DNA of 64,000 bases from positions 4,836,001 through 4,900,000 of the forward strand of contig NZ_CP140772.1 of NCBI RefSeq assembly GCF_037893185.1. Direction: 5' to 3'. This DNA comes from Chitinophaga sp. 180180018-3 (GTDB lineage Bacteria; Bacteroidota; Bacteroidia; Chitinophagales; Chitinophagaceae). The notes beneath the pieces were generated by a model. It ran no database searches and had not been told where the DNA came from. It was given only the letters and a program-made list of their open reading frames with translations. The stretch's first letter is position 1. The number at the start of each line of letters is the position of its first letter. Shown one piece after another: positions 55,671 to 64,000 of this stretch. Both the position numbers and the translations under genes were made by a program.

Positions 55671-57545
55671 CTACCACCCTAAATTCTGCACCAGCTTCCC
55701 TCCTCCTTTATCTATTTCTGACTGGGGAATTGGCATGAGATAATGCCGGTCCAGGAATACACGGGTTTGTATAGTAGTGAGGCTGTAAAATACGGCAACG
55801 CCTGCTGCCTCGCTGTTAGGATCAAGTCCGGTAGCCTGTAGCTCAGCTGTAGTCGGGCGGGCATTCATACCATGTACACTTCCATTGTCCACACTCCTGG
55901 CAATCAGCCAGCGGCGCACATTCCAGAAGCGTTTTCCTTCAAAGGCAAATTCCACGCGCCACTCATTTTGAATCCGCTTCCGCATTCCGGCCCTGGTGTT
56001 ATCGTCTGTGCCGTTCACTGGCAATGCGGGCATGGATACACGGGCTCTTACCTTATTGATGGCATCATACACGTCCTGGCTGGGAGCATCCAGGTATTCA
56101 TTCATGGCTTCGGCATAAATAAGATAAATTTCAGCCAGCCGGATGATTGGAAAATTCCTGTTACCGTTCCCTGCTCCCCGGAGGTTTACACCCGGATCAC
56201 ACCATTTCCTCATGTTATAGCCGGTTTCGCAATTGGTTCCTGATTTGGGCCAGCCATCGGAAGCGCCTCCATTGTTTCCAAAATATGCATATTTTAACGG
56301 CCGTCTGTGGTTGGCAGAATCCCACAGAGCATACTGAAAATTGATACTGGCATAAAACCGCGGATCCCTGTTTTTATACATATTGGAAACGCTCTTTGCC
56401 TGCCTGAAAGCTTTTCCATCCCATAGCGGGCCATCCCAGAAGCCGTCTTTGACATAGCCGGAATTAGGATCTGTAATGGGTAATCCGTTTTTCATTTCAT
56501 ACGCATCCACCATTTCCTGCAACACGCTGAATTTACCATATCCTCCGGCAGACTGGGCATCCTGTCCGTTCGGCTGAACAACCTGATCCAGATCCCTGGT
56601 AGAGCCCAGTAACAAGGGCAAAATGGTCTCTTTATACTCCCGTGAGAAGAACAGACGGGCGTAGTTGTCGATAGGATTCGTTGGATTGGGGTTATTTAAC
56701 GTATATACGTTCATATCCAGCACCGCTTTTGCTGCGTCGGCGGCCTTCTTCCATTTTTCTTTGTTGTAGGCTTGCGGAAAAAGCTGTGTTCCATCCGTAT
56801 TTTTTATGCCCGCATACATGGTATTGCCATTCAACAAAGGGCTGGCTGCATATAGCCATGTAATAGCCTTTAATGCCATGGCCGCACCGCGGGTAATACG
56901 CCCTGTTTCCCCGGGATTATCGGTGTAGTCAACGGGCAAAGTGGGTGCTACCTGGTCCAGTTCCGTTACTATATAATTTACAACATCATCAACCGGCTTC
57001 CTGATGTTCAGTTCATCAGGTACTTTCGCACTTACATCTGTAACATCATCTCCCAGCAAAGGAACCGGGCCATAGGCACGGAGCAGCTCAAAATATAATT
57101 TGGCTCTGAGAAAACGTACTTCCGCCTTATACTGGGGAATCCGGGTACTATAATAATCTGCCCTGTCTTGCGGGATAGGAGTTTTATCGATATTCTTCAG
57201 AAAAATATTAGCCCTCCTGATAAACTGCCAGGCATTTCCCCAATTATCGAGGGAGTTATCTGTTGGCCCCCATGCTCCGGAATTAAACTTCAGTTCAGGA
57301 ACGTTTTCCCAGTGGTTCTTGCATTCGTCCGTACACGCAGCAAGGGTAGTGTTGGTATAAATATTTGTGGAACTTGTATTTAATGACGTATACATATTGG
57401 CCCAGGCCCGTTCCGCCGTGTTAATATTGTCGTAAATATCTTTCTCAGTAACTACCTCCTTGGGTACAACATCCAGATATTTCTTACAGGATATTACTGT
57501 TATGCAAAACAGCAGTAGTCCGTGGAATAATAATTTGCGCATCAT
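55671..57545 (-). CDS. SusD/RagB-family outer-membrane lipoprotein (PUL4)
   Basis: 624 residues, lipobox VISCKK (Cys20), then LDVVPKEVVTEKDIYDNINTAERAWANMYTSLN. SusD motifs include EVRFLRAKLYFELLRAYGPVPL and EWRVEFAFEGKRFWNVRRWLIARS. It forms the last gene of the minus-strand PUL4 (fecR-susC-susD) and is intact, unlike susC upstream. Confidence 0.93.
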   Translation of the reverse strand: MMRKLLFHGLLLFCITVISCKKYLDVVPKEVVTEKDIYDNINTAERAWANMYTSLNTSSTNIYTNTTLAACTDECKNHWENVPELKFNSGAWGPTDNSLDNWGNAWQFIRRANIFLKNIDKTPIPQDRADYYSTRIPQYKAEVRFLRAKLYFELLRAYGPVPLLGDDVTDVSAKVPDELNIRKPVDDVVNYIVTELDQVAPTLPVDYTDNPGETGRITRGAAMALKAITWLYAASPLLNGNTMYAGIKNTDGTQLFPQAYNKEKWKKAADAAKAVLDMNVYTLNNPNPTNPIDNYARLFFSREYKETILPLLLGSTRDLDQVVQPNGQDAQSAGGYGKFSVLQEMVDAYEMKNGLPITDPNSGYVKDGFWDGPLWDGKAFRQAKSVSNMYKNRDPRFYASINFQYALWDSANHRRPLKYAYFGNNGGASDGWPKSGTNCETGYNMRKWCDPGVNLRGAGNGNRNFPIIRLAEIYLIYAEAMNEYLDAPSQDVYDAINKVRARVSMPALPVNGTDDNTRAGMRKRIQNEWRVEFAFEGKRFWNVRRWLIARSVDNGSVHGMNARPTTAELQATGLDPNSEAAGVAVFYSLTTIQTRVFLDRHYLMPIPQSEIDKGGGKLVQNLGW

Positions 57546-57616
57546 TTGTCGCTGATTTTAAGTTAATCAAATAACCAGTGCGGGAATGGTATAATTATCC
57601 AATTGCATTCATGTTA

Positions 57617-60600
57617 TCAAAATGAAAAAGTCAGACCTGCATTGATTACCCGCTGCTGGGGATAAGTACCTGTACCACCATAACTACCTGTACCCCCATC
57701 GGATATTTCAGGATCAAAAATTTTCAATTTATCCCAGGTAATGAGATTAATACCATTAACAAAAACCCTTGCATTGCTGAATCCTATATGATTCAGCCAG
57801 TATCGGGGGATATTGTATCCTATTTCCACTGTTTTCAGGCGGAGATAATTACTGGAGTAAATCCAGAATGTGGAATTCTGCTGGTTATTAGTATTATCCT
57901 GTGAAGACAAGCGCGGATATTTATAGTTTCCGTCAGGATTGGAAGCTACCCAGTGGTTATCTTTAACTTCCGCCAGCACACCTGCAAATCTTGAAAAAGG
58001 AAAAATACCTGATCCGTTAACCAATAGAGATCCACCGTAAGCACCCTGGAATAAGACGCTGATATCAAAGCCGGCGTAGTGGTAAGTAAGACTTACCCCC
58101 AAAATAGAAGTAGGTTGACTGCGCTTTCCTGGCAGGTAACCCGCATCAAGGGAGTTGATGATACCATCTCCATTGAGATCCTTGTATTTGATATCGCCCG
58201 GTTGTACTGTTCCAAACACCGATTGTGACGGGCTTTTAGCAATATCATCATTGTTTTTGAAGAAGCCGATGGCAGTATAGCCATATATAGATCCAACTTC
58301 GGTACCGGCCCTTGCCTGCCATTCCCGGCCTTTATAATCCGGTTGCGCATAGTAGGCAATCCTGTTAGTTGCATATGAGTAATTCACACGAACGGCGTAA
58401 CCCTGCTTCCTGAATTCCTGCCGGTGTTCAACAGACAAATCTATTCCATGCTTATTGACAATAGCAGCATTCAAAGCAGGTTGATTCAGGAGCCCCACTG
58501 ATGCAGGCACCAGTTCAGAGTTAATAAGAATGTCCTTACGTTTTTCCTTGAAATATTCCACCGTCAGGTTCAATCCCCCCTTCCACAAGGCAAGGTCCAG
58601 CCCTACATCCGTCTTATACCCTTTCTCCCAGGTCAGATTGGGGTTGGGCAGACGCTGTTCATAAGCACCATTATAGCTTGTACCATCCCTGTTCACACCA
58701 AATTGATAGCCTGCATTATTATCATTCGGATTCCACTGGCTCAGGTAGGAAAATCTTCCGGACGGCAAAGCGTAGGTACCCGTCACGCCATAGGAACCTC
58801 TTATCTTTATCTGATCAATAAATGACAACCCTGGGCTGGATGTAATAAATCTTTCCTTCGCTATATCCCAGCCTGCGGAAATAGCGGGGAAAAAGCCAAA
58901 GCGTTTACCCGCAGGAAAGTTTTCAGCACCATTGTAAGCGCCGGAAAACTGTATGGTGTAGCGGCTATCATAGTTATACATCACTCTTCCTACTACACCC
59001 TGATTTTTATATGGAAGCCCGGGAATGGCATTTGATATCCCTCCTCCTACTCCATCAAAGAATGATGACTGCGTATAGAGCACCATGGCTTGTACCGTAT
59101 GCCGTCCGAAAGTATTATCATAATTAAGGTATGTTTCCAAAGTCGTACGCCTGTTACCGTTAGCATTAACATCATAGCCCAGGGTGCCATCCCCGTTATC
59201 AATAACCTGGTAGGTACCACTTCGCGCCAGGTCGGTAACTGTATCCGCTATTACACCGGGAAGTAACTTGTAAAGAAAAGTACGTTTAGAAAGACCGCGT
59301 TTCACATTCCGGTAGTTAGTATTATCAAAGGAGAGCCTTACTCTGGAGCTTAATCCTTTGAGGAAATAGCGCATATCCCATTTAAAGCCTGCGGTCGACT
59401 GTAAGTTAGTTTCGAAGTTTCGTTGATAGCCGGATTGGGTTAACTGTACATATGGAGAGGCCGGCACAGTATTAAATGCTGCAGGGCTGCCATCAGGATT
59501 CGTGATCGGGTACCACCAGGCAGGTGTTGCTTTGATAGCGCCAAATATATCACCGGCATTTGCACCCGGATAATTCCGGTCCCGTACAATAGCTCCCAGC
59601 CCTAATTCCATACTGAGATCTTTGGAAATCTGGAGATCGATGTTGGACCTGAAATTATACTTGTTGGTAATGGCCTGCATATTATAGCCCTGAATCTGAT
59701 CTTCATACCTGTACAGTCCGTTTTGTCTTAAATACCCCATTGATACGAAGTATTTGGCAAACTCATTCCCCCCGGTAACGTTGATGTTTCCCTGTTGCAT
59801 CAGCGAATAAGGTTTCAGCATAGCGTCCATCCAGTTAACATTCGGGTAGACATACTGATAAGCCGGTTTGCTCCTGTCGCGATAATACTTCAATACAGAA
59901 TCGGTATACTGTATAGGCACCGGCAGGCCGTCATTCATCAGGCCTTCCCTGTACATGGAGAGCCCGTCGTAGGAGTCGGCGTACTTCGGCAATCTCGTTG
60001 GGCTCTGCCATCCGTTTTGCATGGTCACATTTATACGCGGCTTGGAGGTAGTTCCTCTTTTGGTAGTAACCAGTATTACACCGTTTGCTCCGTTGATACC
60101 ATAAATGGCTGTTGAACCAGCATCTTTCAGGATACTGATATCTGCCACCTCGTTTGGATCAATATCGCCGAAGGAACGTTGAATACCATCTACCAGGATA
60201 ATCGGGCTGTTGTTCCCTGTGGTACTTAATCCTCTGATGTAGAGATTGGATCCGTCGGCGCCGGGCTCTCCGCTGTTTTGTACCGTAATCAGCCCCGGCA
60301 GTCTGCCTGCCAGCGCATTGCTGATATTGGCAACAGGACTCTGCCTCAGTTCCCTCGGTCCAATAGAAGCAATAGAACCTGTCAGGTATTTTCGTTTCTG
60401 TGTACCATATCCCACCACCACTACTTCTTCTATGCTCTTTGCATTCAGCTGCAAAATAACATCCATGGGAAAGCGGGTACTGTTGAGTACACTGATCTCC
60501 TGAGAAATATAAGTGGTATAACCTATAACGAGCGTTCCTCCTACATCAGGCACCTTGATAGAAAATTTGCCTGCGTTGTTGGTGATAGTGGATATCTGCG

Positions 60601-61000
60601 TTCCTTTAAGCATTACCGCAGCCCCCACCAGGGGTTCCCCGATATTATTATAAACGGTGCCGGTGGCCACAAAACTTTGTCCCTGTCTTACATCAGCACC
60701 GGGCCCCGGTTTGCCTTTAATAATAATTGTCTTGTACTTTATCTCATAAATAAGCGGCTGGCTTTTGAAGACCTGCAACAGCACTTCTTCCAGTGGCTTA
60801 TTTACTTCGTTAATAGTTACAGGTACCGCTTTTTTTAGCAGGTCATCCTGGTATACAAAAGCATAGCCGGTTTGCAATTTAATGTTTTCAAATATGCTCA
60901 ACAGCGGCATGTTGGCACCTCTTATTGTTACCGTTTATGCCATGGTAGTAGCATTCACCTGAAAAACGGCAACGAGAATGAAACAGATAATTAACTTCAT
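57617..61000 (-). pseudogene. SusC/RagA-family TonB-dependent transporter, disrupted by an in-frame stop
   Basis: Intact it would be 1127 residues. The frame from ATG 61000 reads MKLIICFILVAVFQVNATTMA, then TAA at 60937-60935, then TVTIRGANMPLLSIFENIKLQ and on to the normal end at 57617. Relatives have MAQTVTI at this place, so CAA (Gln) most likely became TAA. The STN domain (from about residue 24), the carboxypeptidase-regulatory-like domain, the plug (AGRLPGLITVQNSGEPGADG, SPIILVDGIQR) and the barrel are otherwise complete. Starting at the internal ATG (60910) gives a protein without a signal peptide that could not reach the outer membrane. It may be a pseudogene, a polymorphic stop, or rescued by readthrough. 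Confidence 0.85.
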
Positions 61001-61143
61001 GAGTAGAAAAAAACGGGCATGAAAGGGCCTCAGATATTTAAATCTGCCCCGAATGGGAATAAGATTCATATCTTTGCGATGTTTGGGTGATAAATTGGTT
61101 GTAAGATGATATTGTTACAGGCTGTTTAGGTCCAAATGTATCC

Positions 61144-61179
61144 ATCCGGAAGTGTGACCGCACTTCCGGATTTTTTTTG
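61144..61179 (+). terminator. Plus-strand terminator between PUL4 fecR and susC
   Basis: ATCCGGAAGTG-tgaccg-CACTTCCGGAT followed by TTTTTTT. It works on the plus strand, opposite to fecR and susC, and so would block antisense transcription coming from the susC side. On the minus strand no T tract follows. Confidence 0.7.
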
Positions 61180-61240
61180 GGACCTGAGTGTTCGTGGAAT
61201 TTTACGTGCTATTCATTGGCAATGTATTTTGGGAATATTG

Positions 61241-62425
61241 TTATTTGGTTGACACAATAATTTTATTTCCTTCCAGTTGATAATGCGCTGTACCAGTGGC
61301 TTCCAGGATGTACAGCATTTGACTGATCTCATTTTTCCTGGAAAAGACTCCCGACAGGTAGATATTATCCATATTCCCCCTGTACTCCACCGATACATCA
61401 TACCAACGGGTAATTTGCCGCATAATGCCTTTGATGTCCATCCGATTGAACCGGAACTCTCCGTTCTTCCAGGCAAGTGCACGCTGTATATCGGCTTTGG
61501 ATACTTTAAACCGGGTAGTTGTTTTCTCTAAGGTCGACTGCAGGCCCGGCAACAACGAAGCATTCTTATCTGAATAAACAGTTTCCACCCGTCCTTCCAG
61601 TAAAACAGTTTCTATAGTAGCCTCGTCGTTATACGCCATCACATTGAATTTGGTACCAAGCACTCTTACCTTCATATCATCAGGCGTGCCTGCATTACGG
61701 ATGGAAACAATAAACGGGATTTTACTGCCTTGTTCAGACAAAGCCGTAGCCACTTCGAAATATCCTTCACCCGAAAGTTCCACTTCCCTGCGGTCCCCGT
61801 TAAACGCCACCGGATAACGGAGCGATGAGGCTGCATTTAGCCATACCTTTGTTCCGTCCGACAGGGTAACGCTGTATTGTCCGCTCTTAGGAGTAACAAT
61901 GGTATTATAAGTAACAGCTGCTGATCCGGTCTGGTGACCGGTAGAAACATAGGCCACTTTTCCATCTTCCGATTTTATCACTTCCATCCCATTCTTGTTA
62001 TCAATGGGGCCATTAGCGGTACTATCCAGCTCAATTTTTTTTCCATCCGCCAGAATGAGCGTGGCCCTGTTATTTCCAACTGCTACCGGCTTTGTTACGG
62101 TTTTAGCAGCAAGTAGCGGTTTATCAGCGTTGTTTCTCTGGACCCATCCATATATCCCAATGCCCAGTATAACGGCGGCAGCCGCGGCAACTCTCAGTAT
62201 CCTGATACGTTTAGCTTTTTGCTCCTGCCTGATGGATAAGGCGATGCTCTTATCCAGGCGGCTGTGTATTCTATCTCCTATCTGTCTTCTTAATGCTACC
62301 AGTGCTTCATCAGGCATATCCTGTTCTTCATCGAACGAATAGAACCAGTCATTTACCAGCCGGGTTTCCTGCTCGTTAGCTTCTCCACGCAAATACTTTT
62401 CTATGATGTGAATTGGTAAGTCCAT
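61241..62425 (-). CDS. FecR-family anti-sigma factor (PUL4) without adjacent sigma gene
   Basis: 394 residues. Cytoplasmic part (about 1-75), transmembrane helix (about 78-95, VAAAAAVILGIGIYGWV), FecR domain (SGQYSVTLSDGTKVWLNAASS, REVELSGEGYFEVA) and DUF4974 domain (MDIKGIMRQITRWYDVSVEYRG). It is intact. Upstream of it is a divergent HopJ-like gene and not the expected ECF sigma gene; the nearest candidate partner is the orphan sigma at 52088-52642. Confidence 0.9.
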   Translation of the reverse strand: MDLPIHIIEKYLRGEANEQETRLVNDWFYSFDEEQDMPDEALVALRRQIGDRIHSRLDKSIALSIRQEQKAKRIRILRVAAAAAVILGIGIYGWVQRNNADKPLLAAKTVTKPVAVGNNRATLILADGKKIELDSTANGPIDNKNGMEVIKSEDGKVAYVSTGHQTGSAAVTYNTIVTPKSGQYSVTLSDGTKVWLNAASSLRYPVAFNGDRREVELSGEGYFEVATALSEQGSKIPFIVSIRNAGTPDDMKVRVLGTKFNVMAYNDEATIETVLLEGRVETVYSDKNASLLPGLQSTLEKTTTRFKVSKADIQRALAWKNGEFRFNRMDIKGIMRQITRWYDVSVEYRGNMDNIYLSGVFSRKNEISQMLYILEATGTAHYQLEGNKIIVSTK

Positions 62426-62615
62426 GATAATAGAAGTATACTGAAGGAAGGAACATACCTATGCGGAATGAAAAAAAAGTGTGTTTTTTACCTTTTTCTT
62501 TGTGAAGACAACTATCTAGCTCTAATACAATATTAAAAATCAGTCAATTAGAAGATTATTCGCTTTTCCCCGAAATTTCTATTTTTACACCTGCAAACAA
62601 AACATATTACACTGC

Positions 62616-62957
62616 ATGAAAGAGCAATTAGCAACGCTGATCGGAAAATTAAAAGACAACACCATTACTTTTAAAGAAGTCATTGCATTCATCGAAAGTA
62701 AATATCATCACCAGCCTACCGCCTTTAAAAACGGTGACGCATATAATGAAGCCACGCAAAACCAGGGCAGTGCTAAAGTTTTTTCTTTCGCTCAGCTGAA
62801 TAACCTGTCAAAGGAAGATACCCTTTACTTATTCGCTGAACATTACCAGTCGGTGTTACATCATCCCGACGGAGAAGACCATCAGAATATCAGGCAATTC
62901 ATGACTCACGGATGGCCAGGGGTTGTTTTTGAAGGAACGGCGTTACAGGCGAAATAG
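62616..62957 (+). CDS. HopJ type III effector-family protein
   Basis: 113 residues of the HopJ family: FKEVIAFIESKYHHQPTAFKNGDAYNEA, the glycine/serine-containing SAKVFSFAQLNN stretch and the GEDHQNIRQFMTHGWPGVVFEG end. Despite the name, members occur in many non-pathogens without a type III secretion system, and the role is unknown. It is probably cytosolic and has no recognised partner here. Confidence 0.88.
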   Translation: MKEQLATLIGKLKDNTITFKEVIAFIESKYHHQPTAFKNGDAYNEATQNQGSAKVFSFAQLNNLSKEDTLYLFAEHYQSVLHHPDGEDHQNIRQFMTHGWPGVVFEGTALQAK

Positions 62958-62992
62958 TAATACGGGAAAGCATACACGAAAATAGACTTCAA

Positions 62993-63406
62993 CTACAGAT
63001 TTGCTGCTACAAAGGATCTTGCATAGTCTTTAATCAGCTGCCTGACTGTGCGGAATTGTTGCATGACTTCTTCCTCTGTTCCTGTTGCCTTAGCAGGGTC
63101 GGGAAAATTTTCATGGAATTTCTGTGCGGTGGCAGGGAAAAAAGGGCATCTCTCCTTTGCGTTATCGCAAACTGTGATGACATAATCAAACGGTATATCC
63201 TCGTACTCCGTAACATTATTAGAGGTATGTGCTGATATATCAATACCATCTTCCGCCATCGTAGCTATTGCCCGCGGATTTACGCCGTGAGTTTCAACAC
63301 CGGCGCTGTAAATGGTTGCTTTATCTCCTGCAAAGTGTCTTAAATAACCTTCTGCTATCTGGCTGCGGCAGCTGTTGCCAGTGCAAAGGACCAGTATTTT
63401 TTTCAT
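62993..63406 (-). CDS. arsC: Thioredoxin-coupled arsenate reductase
   Basis: 137 residues of the low-molecular-weight phosphatase-like arsenate reductase family. The active-site loop is CTGNSCRS (Cys8-Arg14), with the resolving cysteines Cys80 and Cys87 (CDNAKERC) and Asp103 (FPDPAKA), exactly the spacing of the thioredoxin-linked group. It reduces arsenate to arsenite. It is last in the minus-strand ars cluster, 30 nt after the remnant of acr3, so with arsM it could feed methylation instead of efflux. Confidence 0.93.
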   Translation of the reverse strand: MKKILVLCTGNSCRSQIAEGYLRHFAGDKATIYSAGVETHGVNPRAIATMAEDGIDISAHTSNNVTEYEDIPFDYVITVCDNAKERCPFFPATAQKFHENFPDPAKATGTEEEVMQQFRTVRQLIKDYARSFVAANL

Positions 63407-63436
63407 ATGATATGAGATATAGAATGATGAAGATAT

Positions 63437-63580
63437 TTATACTTTTATGGTTGTAACCGGCGTGCCGTACCACTTTTTCCAAAGCCGGAAAGCAAAGTTC
63501 ACCAATGCTATCAGCGCAGGCACTTCTACCAATGGTCCGATTACTCCTACAAATGCCTGGCCTGAATTAAATGCCTGCAT
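63437..63580 (-). pseudogene. acr3: acr3 arsenite-efflux remnant (C-terminal 47 codons)
   Basis: The sequence MQAFNSGQAFVGVIGPLVEV and the following ALIALVNFAFRLWKKWYG are the typical last transmembrane part of Acr3/ArsB-type arsenite permeases. The remaining ~300 residues are missing. The first base of the ATG (63580) lies 3 nt from an ArsR-like operator (63583-63598), so it looks like a deletion joining promoter and 3' end. As a small membrane peptide it could still be translated, but efflux activity is not expected. An open frame runs upstream as far as 63727, inside arsR, but has no homology there. Confidence 0.7.
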
Positions 63581-63582
63581 CC

Positions 63583-63598
63583 ATTGTAATATTACGAT
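63583..63598. promoter_or_regulatory. ArsR-like operator inside the ars cluster
   Basis: ATTGTAATATTACGAT, third copy of the palindrome, between arsR and the acr3 remnant. It may have been the promoter/operator of the original acr3-arsC unit. Confidence 0.6.
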
Positions 63599-63617
63599 AT
63601 AACCGGTCAAAAAAATA

Positions 63618-63947
63618 TCAGCAGCAATTATTCCGCGGATCAACGTCTTTAAAAAATGTGTTAAAAAGCTCTTTATACTGCTTCCATACTTTAGGATTAA
63701 TGCAGTAACATACGCTGACACCTTCAATGGAGCCTTGTATGATTCCGGCAGTTTTCAGCTCTTTCAGATGTTGGGAAGTAGTGGCCTGAGCCAGACCTAA
63801 TTCTTCCACCAGATCCCCGCAAACACAGGCATTTTTTTTAACCAGGTATTGCAGGATGGCAATACGGGCTGGATGCGCCAACGCCTTGGCCATAGCGGCG
63901 ATTTCATTCTGCTGTTTGGTAAATAAATCTGTTTTGGTAGCGCCCAT
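63618..63947 (-). CDS. arsR: ArsR-family arsenic-responsive repressor
   Basis: 109 residues, winged-helix repressor: LAHPARIAILQYLVKKNACVCGDLVEELGLAQATTSQHLKELKTAG. The metal site CVC (Cys41 and Cys43) on the alpha3 helix matches ELCVC-type arsenite sensors. The C-terminus ends with an extra CC pair. In the absence of arsenite it should bind the palindromes at 63964-63979 and 63583-63598, and probably those before arsM. Confidence 0.92.
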   Translation of the reverse strand: MGATKTDLFTKQQNEIAAMAKALAHPARIAILQYLVKKNACVCGDLVEELGLAQATTSQHLKELKTAGIIQGSIEGVSVCYCINPKVWKQYKELFNTFFKDVDPRNNCC

Positions 63948-63963
63948 AAATCTGCATCTTTAC

Positions 63964-63979
63964 ATCGCAATATTACGAT
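63964..63979. promoter_or_regulatory. ArsR-like operator upstream of arsR
   Basis: ATCGCAATATTACGAT, the fourth copy, 16 nt before the arsR ATG, where it would allow autorepression. Confidence 0.65.
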
Positions 63980-64000
63980 ATATCTCTAAACACACAAAAA

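Noticed and set aside
57617..60910. PUL4 susC as a normal gene starting at 60910
   Set aside because: That start removes the signal peptide and cuts into the STN domain; the missing part is present just upstream in frame behind a stop codon.
63581..63727. Extended 96-codon frame of the acr3 remnant as one intact gene
   Set aside because: The upstream half overlaps arsR in another frame and shows no permease-like sequence; only the part from 63580 is family-like.

Overview
The window looks like chromosome of a Chitinophaga-type member of the Bacteroidota (Chitinophagaceae). The reasons are four SusC/SusD transport loci, each with FecR and ECF sigma genes next to them or scattered nearby, a TAnnTTTG-type promoter box in front of several genes, lipoproteins starting near 'ACKK/SCKK', and the general protein style. 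No rRNA, tRNA or CRISPR array was seen.

Layout: (1) 20-4487: an SDR dehydrogenase, then an accessory patch of four tandem 229-bp repeats plus a fifth dispersed copy, an ORF6N-domain gene and an Mrr-type nuclease. (2) 4758-16843: polysaccharide utilisation locus 1 (PUL1) on the minus strand, reading ECF sigma, FecR, SusC, SusD, GH18, two DUF1735 surface lipoproteins and an HGSNAT-like membrane acyltransferase. The set resembles N-glycan-capture loci. (3) 17108-25384: PUL2 (sigma, FecR, SusC, SusD) with a convergent GH5-like glycosidase. (4) 25519-29367: a UbiA prenyltransferase translationally close to a class I isoprenoid synthase, then two genes of unknown function. (5) 29598-47769: PUL3, the largest locus, with sigma, FecR, two SusC/SusD pairs, an unrecognised lipoprotein, a GH110 beta-helix galactosidase and a GH106-like hydrolase. 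(6) 48089-51954: a DUF899 thioredoxin-like protein, a secretion-signal-free tailspike-like beta-helix protein, and arsM. (7) 52088-62425: an orphan ECF sigma gene, two nested insertion sequences, and PUL4 (SusD, SusC, FecR). (8) 62616-63979: a HopJ-family protein and an ars operon (arsR, an acr3 remnant, arsC).

The most notable points read directly from sequence are: PUL4 susC carries an in-frame TAA exactly after its signal peptide (MA-stop-TVTI, probably CAA to TAA); removing the two insertion sequences and their target duplications from 52648-55665 restores a perfect 61-bp inverted repeat with a 9-nt loop between two convergent genes; the arsenite efflux gene acr3 survives only as its last 47 codons, directly behind an ArsR-like operator; the same operator palindrome occurs four times, linking arsM to the ars operon 12 kb away; and each of the five repeats near the left end carries, on the minus strand, a promoter-like box and an intrinsic terminator about 50 nt apart, i.e. 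a possible minimal transcription unit.

How the genes work together: in each PUL the ECF sigma/FecR pair is expected to sense substrate through the SusC STN domain and switch on the SusC/D importer and associated glycosidases. Substrate assignments are inferences from the glycosidase families, not demonstrated.
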